64,000 bases of DNA from Membranipora membranacea (taxonomy: Eukaryota > Bryozoa > Gymnolaemata > Cheilostomatida > Membraniporidae): contig OU612067.1 in NCBI GenBank assembly GCA_914767715.1, positions 3,472,001-3,536,000 of the forward strand, given 5' to 3'. How positions within the stretch are numbered: the first letter of the stretch is position 1; every line of letters begins with the position of its first letter. Shown piece by piece: positions 23,028-35,480 of this stretch. The translations under genes and the position numbers were made by a program. The notes under the pieces were generated by a model. The model was not told the origin of the DNA. It made no database searches and saw only the letters and a program-made list of their open reading frames with translations.

Positions 23028-26000
23028 ATGTACCTCATAGATATATCAAAAACAGCGGTTCTATTTATCTCTTGCTCAATAGCAGGTAAGCCGTCATTTA
23101 TCCAGACTTTATGGTTGAGGTTAACTGTCTAAAGAGTAAGGACAGCCCGCACCCAACCTATGACATTCGACCTCTTAGTGAAGTAGGCCTATACTCTAAA
23201 CACTTGCCCTGTCCTACTTAGTCACCTTTCTAAGATAGTTATCATCAAGCGGAACACACCTACTGATGAGCTGCTGATTATGTAAGGTTTGTGACTCAGT
23301 TCAGACAGACAATACTACCACCGTTTTAATTTCACTGTAACAATGTACTCACTCAATGTTTCTCACAAGTTTTCTCTCTAAACAGATCCTTTCTACATCG
23401 GGGAGGAAAGCGTGACAACTGAAACTGATCAGATCAGAGGGAAAATCAAGAGTCATAGAGGATTCCCACAACAACATGGCATCAATTTTGTAAATAGCGC
23501 TGTCAGAATCACAGGGTTAGACCCAGACGCGACAGACATCATGCTGGTTAAGTTTGATTTCCCTTTTGATGTATCTGCTAATGAAGGCTCAACATCTTGT
23601 AATGAAGATCAGCTATACCATTATACGGAAGGACAAACTTTGAGAGCATACTATAATAACATGGATCCACCAACCAAGGAGTGGATTCCTCATTATATCA
23701 ACGGCACCAACTTTGTATTTCATTTTATCTCACATGGATGTAGCACTTATAGATTCTCCTTTGAATATATTGGTAGGTTATCAGTCTTCAACGAACATTA
23801 TGCTCGTATGAGGATAATGTTTCTTTTCTTCAGTTTTACACATCAACCTAATGTCACTTATATGGCAATCTGGTACAAATCCTGGTACAAATGAGTTGAA
23901 ATCTAAAAATTGCCATATCAACCTCATTTTTGAGACTCAGTCAGTTTCTCGATGTCTCTTATCATCCTACCAATTTTTGGGGGAGGTTGTTCAGTTAGCA
24001 ATGTTCTGATCCTGCTATCAATTGCAATAACAAGATGAACAGATAAAAGAGAATTCTTTCAGTCAACACATTGTAGATATTATATTCATGATTGCTTCCA
24101 TATAGTTCCGTTTTGTTGGAGAAGGAACTCAATTTTGATATTTATGTTTTGCAGCTGCTACCTCTGTTCAGCAAGATCGACAACTGAGGCTCTCAAATTC
24201 TGAAGGATACTTAGTCAGCCATCCACAGTTTCAGCAGAGAAATTATATGGATGGAAAAGTGTCTTCACTTTTAATCGATATCAGGAATGCTAGGGTTCTC
24301 AATGTACTCACCATCAGTATTCTAGAGTTTAATTTGACTAATTCCGGTGACTGTGCTGATGCTCTTAAATTGACTGGTGTTAGGTCCGACTGGACTGCTG
24401 CTGGAAATTCTGCAGAATACTGCAATACAGCAGCCAATTTGGGAAATATGAAATATTTTACAAAAATTGAGACAGCAGTTCAGATAAGTTTGGAGACAGA
24501 TGACGCCAACAGTAGTGCCGGATTTCTACTCCATTACACAGGTGGGCAATATAATGAATCACATATTCCCCTGCCACTGGTAAGGAGGGCGTGAATGTTG
24601 GCAGGGGAACAAACTGGAACGCAGGCAAACTTGATCTAGTGTTGACCCTACTTGTCTGGCCCTTACTAGCGCACATGTATAGTTCCTAGTATCCCGAATT
24701 CAGCACACTTGCCCGTGTTTGGCCAAATCATTGAGAACTGAGGGTGCTTAATGCCCAAATTATCAACGTTCAATGTACAATCCGTTAGTAATTACTCAAT
24801 ATTCTAACAATTTGTCACTGCAGTGTAAATGACAATCTGGTAGGATTCATCTTCACAGCAGACCGTCAGCAGATTTAGCAATTGTTGAAAAATTAAAGTG
24901 CCTCGACCGGTATATAAGGGCCAGTCAATGTAAAGCGATCACCCAGCCATATCAAATTCAAATGGGGTTAGCAGCATTCAAACTCCTCCTGCTTTTTCGG
25001 AATTAAGAGGAGAAGCAGTGAATTATTTTTAGTGGGAATCAGACAAGCTGATGCGGAATTGTGTGATACACATGCCCAATAAATTTTCATTCCAATAATG
25101 GCATTGGAAAGTGGTGAAAATATGACTGATGTTATACGAAATTGCCCAGTTCCGATGATTTCAAATCATCCGCTTCAAAATATACGAGCTCTTATTGGTC
25201 AATTTTGACGTTATGATTTATGGTTTTAGAGGTTGCCTAGATACCGTTGTCAAGATTGAAATTGACCGTTGTAATTAAACCCTATAATCCCAAGTGTGAT
25301 GAGCCAACACAACAAAGAGACCAAGGCCATTCTCCGCCTCTAATTACATTGATCAGCCAATGGTCTTGCCTGTCACTTCACATGATTAATCCTCGTGCAC
25401 CCCCTTCGATTCCTACCTCTTTAATTGGCAGTGTAAACGAAATATGTATATTGTATATGTATTACTCTAATAGTTGATAGCTACCGGTGCAGCACAAGGA
25501 ACTTTGGTGCATATTCAAAAATATCACTTCCCGATGAAGAAGGAAGGATGAAAGTGGAATGCATTGTGGAAGGTGGAGGACAAACTTCAGAGTGGATTAA
25601 ATGTGTTGATTCCAGTTGGCAGCGTGATCCTCAAGGAACAGCATCACCATCTAACTGCTTCAATGCACTAGGTAGCGTAGATGTTTCAAAATTATTGAAC
25701 AGACTCCAATGTCCATTAAGTTTATATAAGCCTAACAATCTGTTATATGAGTGTGTTCCAGTTCGGTTGCAAAGCTGCTTTTCAATTTCGACAGTAAACA
25801 AATTGATACATCAGGTTTCGTGTTAGATAAAGCGAACACTTATTGAAAAAATGGATGATATATTTCATGCTATCCTTTTAGCTTGCCGCCCGATGGTTGT
25901 GTTTCATATTTACCAGTTAGTTGTGCACCTGTGAGTATTGCAAATAGAGATGATATGGAAAAGCAAAACTCACAGGTTGCCTGTAGGTCCAACCCTTCAC

Positions 26001-29000
26001 CAATATACTTTATTATCCACTTATACAGTTGACATCAGTACAACCAGTATCCCTACAACAGCTAGTATGCCAACTACACCAATTATACCAAACACAACAA
26101 GTTCACCGAAAACTAGCGGTATACCAATTACAAGCATGTCTGCTGTAACGACGTCAGCAACAGGTAACAAGTACAAAAATATGTTTATTTTTATGTATAT
26201 ATATGAATATATTTGGAGTATTTAATTTCAATTCATGAAAACTTGGTTGGTGATATATACTTATATATTTTTTGAATAACTACTTTCACTTTTTAAAAGA
26301 ATACATACTGACCTAAAATATATAACCACCATATCATGTAAAAATAAGTTTTAAGTTCAATCGAAATTCTGGTTATCCTCTCAATCTGCAATCTGATCTC
26401 GCAGGTAGGCCTACTGCGTGTTTTGTGATTTCACTATGATACAATTTGTAATTTAGTGACATCACAGAACACACAGAAACTTGATTTGGGATTGATCCGA
26501 TGCCGATGTCGATGCTCTCTACCAAAAGCTACCGATGGACACCTTACGTGACTTTATCATAAATAACCTATACGTAGTCTAAGTTGAAATGTTTACTCAT
26601 TCCACAACATAGATCATCACTCTTTATTAAATCTAGCTACATCACAGAGTAACTCAATACCCTCTTTGACCACCACTATTAGTGAGATAGAGACAGAAAT
26701 GTCAGGAAGAGAGAAGAAAGATAACATATATGTTATTATCGGCGGAGCTTCTGGAGGGGGAGTTATTATAATCGTCATGTTAGTCCTGATTATTCTTGTG
26801 ATTATCAGAAAACTTAGACAAGGGTGAGACTTATTTTTTGATGTTGTCAAACATGTTACTTTAGAACAACTCTTTAAATGAGTCCGCGTTCATATTTTAA
26901 AAGCCAAAACATGTTGAAATACTCGGTGTTGTTACATTTTTATGGCACGGCTTCACACATAGAACGTCAAATGTCAATTTTATCAATCTTTATTTTCGAT
27001 ATCATCAGAAACAAACGCTAAGTACTTTGATTAATGATTTTATTCCTGCTCAGTTCGATCATTGTTTGAAGTTATTGAAGATGTAATTTGAAAACAAAAA
27101 CATTTCATTGTTATGGGGCAGAGAGCATACCTTTATACAAAGTTGAATTCACACCTGTATATTTTGGATTTAGTGAATCCTTGGCAATAACGTTGAAAAA
27201 GACGTAGTGGCTTTCAGATCATTGATTGTGTGCAACTTTTATTAGAACTCAAAGGAAGCAATCTGAAAAGAGTGGGCATAACCACTATGTCGATGAGGCA
27301 AGAGCAGGCATAGAGAGCACTGGGTCCTCCTCAGCATATGGTATGTTAACTCAAAGCAAAACATTTTCTTCCCGTGTGATGGTCCTTGACTTAGAAACTC
27401 GACATTGTTTGTGGTGCCCTCCAGTGGGGTTGTCAAGGAAGATGTTAGGAAGACCCATGACGTCATAGAAGCTCTAGAGAGGGGAAATCCCAACGCTACC
27501 ATAGTAGTGCTTGGTGATTTCAACAGCTCATATGTACAACTGCCTCATTTCCAACAGCAAGTGACATGCACTACACTACTAGAGGTGACAAGATCCTGGA
27601 TAAGTGTTATATAAACATCAAGAACTCATATAAATCAACAAAGCTACCTGAACTAGGGAACTCTGATCATGCCTGTTTCTTCCTATTACCAACGTACAAA
27701 CACAGAGCACTCACCAGCAAGCCATCAACTGTTACCAAGCAAGTGTGGAATGATGAGAAAATGAACAAGCTACTGAGTTGTCTTGATGACACCGACTGGT
27801 CAGAACTGCTCTCATCCACTGATGTCAATACTGCCACTGATGTATTTGTTGAATACCTGAACTTCTCCATAGAAAACTGCATTCCATCCGGAATGATAAG
27901 ACTCCCAGCCAACAACAAATCATGGATGACTCCCAGAATCACCCTGATGATTGGCGATAAGCACACTGCCTACCTCACTGGTTCACCAGAACACCATAAA
28001 CTGAAAGCTCAAGTCTAGAAGGCAATCAGAGAAGCTAAACACATACATGCCTCTGACATTGAGAGTAAGATGCAGAGTAATAGCAGAGTAGCTTGGAGTC
28101 AATTGAAATCTATATTAAAACTTAAGAATAATGTGCCTGGGTGCTCTCTAAATGCTGATACTATGAATTCTTTTTTCAATGGATTTGATAAATCCTATGA
28201 TATGGTAGTTTTGCCACCACTTAATATGCCTTTTGATGAGTTTTCTTTTGAAGAAGTGTACGCAACCCTGCGTGGTGTGAAAGTCAACAAGAGTCCGGGA
28301 CCTGATACTATCACTGGTTGACTGCTGAAGTCGGCTGCACCGGTCCTAGCTGAGCCGCTGACCACCATATACAATAGATCAACCCAGCAGGGTACTATGC
28401 CTCAGATATGGAAGACGGCGACGATCAAACCCATACCAAAATGTGCAGGTGCCGTTGAACCAAAAGACTTTCGTCCAATAGCGTTAACTTCTGTAGTTGG
28501 GAAGTGTCTTGAGCAACTAGTAATGAAACGCTTAGCCCCTAATCTTAACGATCCCACTCAGTTCGCATATCAGCCTAACAAATCCACTGAAGATCCGTTG
28601 ATATCTTTATTAGACACTGTTACTGAACACCTAGACAGAAATGCTAAGAATACTGTGAGAGCACTCTTTATAGACTTCTCCAGCGCATTTAACACAATAA
28701 ACCCGGCAACCATGATAAGAAAACTCCAAACCTATGACATTCATCCGAACATCACTAATTGGGTATTCGATTTTCTAACCAACCGTAAACAGCGTGTTCA
28801 AACGACTCTAAACACCTCAGCATCAATATGTACATCGACTGGCAGCCCTCAAGGCTGCGTGATCAGTCCTCTCCTCTTCTCTCTGTATGTTGTTGACATG
28901 CCAAAAACTAGTGAAAACATCAGACTGTTAAGTTGCCGATGATACTGTTATTATGGAGCCCCTCTCTGCTAATGCTACCTCCGATCTTCAATCTGCTGCA

Positions 29001-29976
29001 GACTCCGTCAGCCAATGGTGTGCTGATAATGACCTCATCCTGAACGCCAAAAAGACTAAAGAGCTAATCATGTGCAACTCCGAGATGACCCTACGCAGCC
29101 AGCACTCGTAATTAACAACAGCGAGATTGAACAAGTAGATCAGTTCACCTACCTCGGGACCATAGTCACCAAGAAACTTGACTTCTCAGCTAATACTGTC
29201 AAAACCACCAAGAAGGCTCGACAAAGACTCTATATCATATCGAAACTCTATCATCTAGGAGTTAACTAGAAACTGATTAACACCTGCTATAAGTCTTTTA
29301 TCGAATCCTTCCTAACCTACCATCTTGTGGTCTTATACCAACACATGTCAGCTGATTAAAAGAGAAAAGTTAGGTCTGTCATAAACTCTGCTGAATATTT
29401 CTCAGGTGACCTAAGCTTTACGCCCCTCGAAGAACATTAGTAAACTCAAGACTAAAAGTCTTCGAATGGTTGCCACCTCCAGCAAGCCTGTACTGATACT
29501 TGACCAACTTCCATCAGGTAGTTACACTGCCATAAGACACAGAGTTCAAATCCGTGCCAGATGTTTCAGGGTGGAAAGTGTCAGACTTTTGAATAGTATA
29601 CTCTTTACTAGATAACTAAATTGATTGTGTGTCTTTTATTATATTTATTTATTATTTTTGGTGCAATATTTTATAAGTTTTTACCCAGAGCACATTACAC
29701 AAACATTTGATTTCTCAGTGAATGAGATGAATACAATGACATACATACATGAGAAATAATATCAGTGCGGTGATGGAATATGGTAAATGATTGATATTTA
29801 ACATCATAAGGTTATCTGGGTTACTCCATATCTACTGGCTTTTTCCAGGTCACACATTGAGAGGATTAGAGCACTCAGTCGGTGGAGGAGAATATGATTT
29901 AGCTGGTGATGATTATCAGATGGCTGGTCCTACTGGCGAGGAGTATGAGAACAGTGCCTCTATTCAAAGGTTATTA

Positions 29977-30013
<37 letters not shown>

Positions 30014-30343
30014 CCCTGAAACAAATGAGTGATTCTCAAGACACAGTTTACTTGATGTCATAAATTGAGCCATCTCTCAAATTGAAGGAAAGCATAGCCA
30101 GTCCTGGTTTAACTTCACTAGGAATCTCTAAGCTGATCGAGGGCGTATGCCATTGAGACGGATAGATCGCCAGTCTGGGTCTCCAGGTCCAGGTCATTTA
30201 TGTTTTATTTTTAATCATGCAGAATTGTAGATGAGAGAGATGTCACAGATGAGTACGCCTCTGTTTGTGCCTCTACTAAAAAACAACCTACACAAAATAC
30301 ACCCAGTGTCGAACTAGTGGAGAATGACTTGTATGACAGCTAG
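23028..30343 (+). CDS. Single-pass receptor: 2 CUB, sushi, mucin stalk, Tyr tail
   Basis: Predicted cell-surface protein of about 540 aa. Exons: 23028-23085 (hydrophobic N-terminus, signal-like), 23386-23772 and 24155-24541 (two CUB-like domains), 25474-25671 (sushi/CCP-like, four Cys, ends SNCFNALG), 26029-26163 (Thr/Pro/Ser/Ile stalk), 26613-26823 (membrane segment about residues 429-453 after a Gly-rich stretch), 29849-29969 and 30223-30343 (tail, stop TAG). Both CUB exons are exactly 387 bp and phase 1-1. The second has the clearer CUB pattern (FNLTNSGDCADALKLTG, SSAGFLLHYTG). The tail has five tyrosines in acidic contexts (GEYDL, DDYQM, EEYENS, DEYASV, NDLYDS); YEN fits a Grb2-type SH2 site by general knowledge. 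The domains suggest ligand binding outside and phosphotyrosine signalling inside, but no known family was recognised. Caveats: exon 6 ends in phase 2 while exon 7 enters in phase 1, so one small exon may be missing. An alternative exon at about 25882-25931 cannot be excluded. Confidence 0.7.
27240..29640 (+). mobile_element. Decayed LINE (endonuclease + RT) in receptor intron 6
   Basis: Blocks appear in the order expected for a non-LTR retrotransposon. The endonuclease end has ATIVVLGDFNSSYV (about 27500) and ELGNSDHACFFLLPTY (about 27650). RT blocks follow: IWKTATIKPIPK, DFRPIALTSVVGKCLEQL, FIDFSSAFNTI, TGSPQGCVISPLLFSLYVVD (28397-28915), then FTYLGTIVTKKLDFSANTVKT (about 29145). The catalytic aspartate-rich box after 28915 is hit by a frameshift, and stops occur at 28018 and 28319. 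The 5' end of the endonuclease is missing. Same strand as the host gene, within the intron between the membrane exon and the first tail exon. Confidence 0.85.
29978..30010. repeat. TA microsatellite just after receptor exon 7
   Basis: Uninterrupted TA dinucleotides beginning a few bases after the exon 7 donor (GTTATT, itself a weak donor). Confidence 0.9.
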
Positions 30344-30615
30344 GCCCAGGATCTGAAGCTGACTGAGTTGATCCCTGTGTAACCCATTACACAAACGCCG
30401 ACCTAAATCTGTATAATATATTATGCTGCAGATAACCAAGTTTTTGACTGATTTTAGTTTACTTTATACCAAATGTCTGCATGCATGGTGAGCAAATCTC
30501 AAATATGATATAGTAATCATGTTGCAGGATGATCACATGATTACATTGGCTGTTTACATTTTTAGGTATATGCCAATTGACAAATTATATCCTATGAAGT
30601 TGCAACCTCTTCATA

Positions 30616-30820
30616 AGAGTATGTTATCTCCCCTGTTACAGATTAACACTAAAATATCTTTCACTAGGCTACCTTTGACCATTGCTGTTTTGTGATAATT
30701 TCTGGTGCAACTACGGTAGCCTGGTTTGTGTCCTAAGCAATATAGGGCTAGGCTTACTGTTATACTGTTAGTGGATCATAATTTTCATGTCAATCTAGCG
30801 CAGGGGAGATAACATACTCT
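30616..30820. mobile_element. 205-bp MITE with 20-bp terminal inverted repeats
   Basis: AGAGTATGTTATCTCCCCTG at the left end is the perfect inverse of CAGGGGAGATAACATACTCT at the right end. No target-site duplication is clear, so the superfamily is not assigned. It lies just downstream of the receptor stop codon. Confidence 0.75.
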
Positions 30821-31640
30821 AGAGTCTAGACGCTGGGTTTCAGCACTTTGAAATCGGATTACTTTAGTTTTTATGTTCATTTCTATGAGATTGCTTTGAT
30901 ATGATTGATGGTTGTTTTTGGCTACCCTTAACAGTTTAAAATATACTACAAAGCGCATTGCACTATGTAGTGTGAGCAGTGTGTTGATTGAATAAGTCTC
31001 AGCAGATGCAGAAGTGCAAACTTATCGTAAACCCTTGAATATGACAAGGGCTGTCTACCAAGATATTTGGTTAAGAATTTGGTATCAATTACAATGTTAT
31101 ATAATTTTTTTACACGTTTTCATCAAGCTTAAAATATATATCACTGCTTCCCATGCTTTTCATTGCCTTATAATGCTGCCACATAATTACAGCATGTTAT
31201 TGCATATCCTTCACTTCAAATAAAATGTATATATTAATAATAACTAATTCAATTTTTACTTTGCGTTTTGTAATCTAATTACAACAATGTAGAAAGCCAC
31301 TGTCCGAATTATCGAGATCCTTAGATCAGAGTTTTGTCAGCTAAAGCTGTATCGGTCTATAGGCATGGAACAGGTAGGCAAAAAGGACTATGTGTGGGGT
31401 TTCAGGTATTTCAAAATACAATAGGGGATACTGGTGAGGGCCAGGGTGAGGGTGCGGGTGCCTTACGGGTATAGTACGGCAACGCGTAAGGGAACCTGTA
31501 GGGGAACCTGTATGGGTAAGGGTAGCTGTTCTCGTAAATGCTGCTGTATCTCAGTGCCGTGACATCAACATAGGAGTACCCCAAGTTTAAAACCTTGGGC
31601 CATTATTATTTTTTACTTATATAAGCTACAGATACAGGTA
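30821..31640. other. Intergenic, nothing recognised
   Basis: Contains a G-rich degenerate stretch of GGGTAAGGG/GGGTGAGGG-like words at about 31435-31530. No gene seen. Confidence 0.4.
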
Positions 31641-31985
31641 CAGACCATGAGCATTGGAACAAAATGAAATTGGACAAAGTAGAAAATTGGTGCTTAGCTA
31701 ATAAACTTGTACTTGACTATTCCAAAACTTTTTAGGTAATTTTTAAATCTTGATGAGAAACTATTGAGTCGCGCATAAATGGATTGTGCAAAAAATTAAA
31801 TTTGGTTGTGATAATTATGCGTGTTATAAGACCAAATTTTGACAAAAACACCATGATTGACTTATATTAATATTTCTTTTACCACACCTGCACTATGCAA
31901 TAGAGTTCAGGGGCCATGCTTCTGAAAATGATTTAAAATGAGTAATAGTCCTCCAAAAGGCGTGTGTGAGAGTAACTTTAAAGAA
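31640..31985 (+). mobile_element. LINE RT C-terminal remnant
   Basis: Reads VENWCLANKLVLDYSKT (about 31679-31730), the block after the RT catalytic box. Further on, an 'IEFRGHASENDLK.V.VLQK' segment (about 31900-31960) is typical of the RT C-terminus. In-frame stops are present. Confidence 0.6.
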
Positions 31986-32240
31986 AAATTAACATTTTGC
32001 AAAATGGATTTTTTAGATTGAAATTGTTGTATATTTTGGAGTTGCCCCCCTTTTGATTCACAGGCCCCCCCCTCCCGATATGTGAATCTGTAATAAAGCA
32101 CAGTCCATTTCGACTAGTGCCTATATATTTACTTTGAAGTCTTGTATGTGGTCCTGATTGGCTAACCAACAACATACATATTGAAGTGCAAAGGTCATTT
32201 ACCTTCCTTTAATTGCTTTACCTCTGATCATTGCTTTGCC

Positions 32241-32817
32241 TCATGTACTATGCTTTTTGTGGCTTGTTTGAGTTCTCTGCCCGACAGACAGCCCAACTCT
32301 AGTCAGAAATTTGGTAGCTGATCTAGCCATGAATCCACGGCAGCCAACTTCCACTGCGAATAATTCGCAATTCCAACCTGTGTCTTGGCATTGTGTCACC
32401 AGATCTTCGTATCTTGTCAGTTTTCTATCATGCGCGTTTGAGAGATTTTCTTCCCAAGGCATCGTCAATTCCATCAGTATTAGTGCTTTTCCTTTGTCAG
32501 ACCAAAGTCTGGTCTTTGGTTCGTGATCATAATATGCTGTGGCATGCTGAGCTGCTCTGTGAGGTCGCATCTCACCTGCCATTCTCCGCTGTTCATCAAT
32601 CCCTTTTTGCGCAAAATCTTTTCACGCGCTTCACCACCAGCATTAGCATATTCACACTTCTCCGTGACATATTTACACAACACTTTCAGGACTTGATTAT
32701 GCCTATACGTGTATCTTCCAAGGCTCTGCGGGCAATTCGACAGTATATGTCGAAGTGTGCCCTTGGCCGAGCACTCGGCGCATTTCGAGTTCTCGGTCAA
32801 ATCCAGCGTTCCAGCAA
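32241..32817 (-). mobile_element. Retroelement C-terminal fragment with zinc-knuckle-like block
   Basis: On the minus strand, 32800-32480 encodes NSKCAECSAKGTLRHILSNC followed by YRHNQVLK. This is the Cys-rich 'C..C...GTL.HIL..C' block found after the RT in some animal retroelements. After a frame change near 32520, 32582-32241 continues with LMELTMPWEENL and EVGCRGFMARS. A MITE is inserted immediately upstream at 32818. A more decayed copy is at 61374-61750. Confidence 0.7.
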
Positions 32818-33328
32818 TAGACAGTTTTCTGAGCTCTTATTTATGACTCAATTCGGAGTTGTCCTCTCTCCAGTTTGGTACTTTTATCCCACACTGCATA
32901 GGAAAAACCTGCTGAAAGAGGGTTATCTTGAAAACCGCATGTGATAGGATAAAAATGAGTTTTATTCAGAGTCTGCACCATTGAAAACCCTGTGAGACAG
33001 GGTTTCCAAATCATTGGAGGCTTGAATGTTGATAAATCTTAATTTTAGTGACGAAACTCATGAAAATTTCTGCCAAATTGTCCGCAAAACAGGCAGAAAA
33101 TGCTATAATTGACTATCCAATTACTAAAACTATTTCCCAAACTATGTCCATATGAGTTTTCAATGTTGCACATTCTGAATCAAAAACAAATTTTATCCTA
33201 TTATAAGCGGTTTTCAAGATAACCCTCTTTTCAGCACGTTTTTCCTATGCGGCGTGGGTTAAAAGTACCAAACTGGAGAGAGGACAATTCCGAATTCAGG
33301 CCTAAATCAGAGCTCAGAAAACTGTCTA
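32818..33328. mobile_element. MITE family copy 1 (ends TAGACAGTTTTCTGAGCTCT)
   Basis: 511 bp with inverted ends TAGACAGTTTTCTGAGCTCT / AGAGCTCAGAAAACTGTCTA. The bordering TA at each end could be a TA target duplication (Tc1/mariner type) or part of the repeat. Longer inner inverted segments are shared, such as CCAGTTTGGTACTTTTA and 'tttcctatgc'. A second copy lies at 57575-58115. It interrupts the retroelement at 32241-32817. Confidence 0.8.
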
Positions 33329-35279
33329 TAAACACATGATAAAAAAAATCTTCATTCTTGGGTACAAAAGTTTCTCATTCACAAAATTCTCACAGTTTAA
33401 TTAAAAGATCTCTCACCATCATATTTAAACGAAGTAATCCTGTGGTAGTTTGAGCCTTAAAATGATCAAAAACTGCCAGCCATCCCATTGAGCATTGTTT
33501 TCTGCAATTGTTATTAAATTTACTTATCCCAGAGGTTTCTAAATCCAACCACTCATCCCCCAGAATTGGAAACTGCTCAAGGATGTGGGTTAATGGTGAC
33601 AAATGAGATAATAACAATAATTGTAATGATAATATGGACAGGTAAGTGCTTCTATTGTTTGCTGCAAAACACGGAATTCCCAGCAAAATAAAGAAAACTA
33701 TTTGCAACTGTCCATCTCCAATTTTAAGCCTAGTCAAGCACCCCGTATTTTCCATTTGATCTCATATTTATTTATGAATGGTGACAAGAAACTTATTTTG
33801 AACATGTTTTGTGATGGGATTCAGCCTGTAGTTGTTCATTGGTAAAGTAACTGCAGAATAACGCATTTTTGTGGAATTTATTCTTATCAAAATAATGTGA
33901 AATTGTTGTTATTTGTCATGTCATGTGGTCACATTTTATATTATATATACATATTATACTGGGCAATTATTGAATTTGAATATCTTGAATATCTTTAACT
34001 TGAATAGCATCAATGTTTTGAAGAGACAAAACAATTTCCACCTCTTCCCGCCAAAAGAACTTTAGTGCAATATCTGCAATCTTCAAGCAATTTATATTTT
34101 GTACTTTCATCATCAGTTTTTGGGTTACTCAAAAATGTTTGCCTATGTCTAAAAACCAAGCCCAACTTACACTTAGTCTTTGTTCTTCATTGATGTTGAT
34201 GTTGATGTTTTTGGATGGAGAATAAATAAATTTGGACATATGGTAAAGGTTTAACTATTATTATAGTTATTATTTTAATCGGCAGACAACATCATTTTTT
34301 GACAGACACTAGTGTAGTCTTATTAGGTGGTATGGACAAATCTTTTTGATGAGCGAGCGGAAAAAATGTTCCGTCTAGACTGACCCAGACACAGACCAGC
34401 AAGTTCCGAAGATAAAAATTTGTTCATGAGGCACTATCCGAAAATACCCCGAGGCGTCTTAAAAAATAGTGAACAGAAGAATGTTCTCTAGTAAACAAAC
34501 TGAACAAGAAAGTTAGGAATGAACTTACTTTACTCGGCTTGATATTCAGTAGAAAACCATGGGTTGTATAAATGATTAAATTACAGGACAGATAACAGGA
34601 CAGTAACAATATGTTTAGGTTTTACTGGTGATGGTTGTGGTTGAGAAAGTTTTATAATTTTATAATATAATGTATTGTGGTATATAATACGTGGCGCTTA
34701 GATGACATGGCTTCCGCTTTGGTCATGACACAATGCTAGTGGTATGCCTTGAGTAAGGTAACAGGGAGGTTTTTATATAAATTGAGGCTCCAGTGGGGAA
34801 AGGGGTGCGAGGTGCTTTGGTACGCACAGGGAGAGAGTGTCTTGGCACAACCAAAACATAGCTGTCACACCGACTGTTACCTCTGAGAAAGCTATCTAGG
34901 AAGGTTCGTTTGACACACCATCTTGAACTAATACAATATAAAAAAAAAAATAATATAAATATAAAAAATATAAAAATAATATAATAACAGATATACTCTT
35001 TACAACAATAAATAAATCATCTACATGTATACAAGCTCAGTGAAGTTTATTTAACTTGAGTTTAAACTTTAGAACATCAATTGCGTTCTGCCCAAGTAGT
35101 GCATATCCGTTAGAACCCTATAGTTGTAAGCTTTAACTTGCATTCAAACTCCATCTGAGTTGGTGAAGGTATATCATTGTCATACTAGAAATCCGCCCAC
35201 ATGGTCATATGACCTCTTTCTTTTCTGTGTATCAAATTATGGCCATCGAAATGCTTTTTAAATACAGTTATTTGTTACT
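33329..35279. other. Intergenic, nothing recognised
   Basis: AT-rich, with an A/T low-complexity stretch at about 34938-34990. The open frame 33755-33390 (minus) shows no recognisable domain. Confidence 0.4.
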
Positions 35280-35480
35280 TTTTAATAGTAGTCGCCTCAA
35301 TGGCGAGTTAGAAATTCAAACCCCTGCCATTACAGCCACTAGGTGGAAAGAAAAATTTTCCCCTAAGAGAGCCAGCAATTATAGAGGGAAGAGGTCACAT
35401 TTCGCCACTGGTGTTAACCTGTGGAATTCATACCTACTGTGGGCTGCCCCTTCTGCTTTGCGTGGGAGGTTGGCGTCCTA
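35280..35480 (+). mobile_element. LINE C-terminal remnant
   Basis: Encodes ITATRWKEKFSPKRASNYRG then HFATGVNLWNS, the 'R..F..R...N.WN.LP' block at the very end of many LINE RT proteins. Nothing upstream is recognisable. Confidence 0.5.

Noticed and set aside
32393-32944. Plus-strand open frame of 183 codons
   Set aside because: It is antisense to the retroelement fragment and runs into the MITE; no domain of its own.
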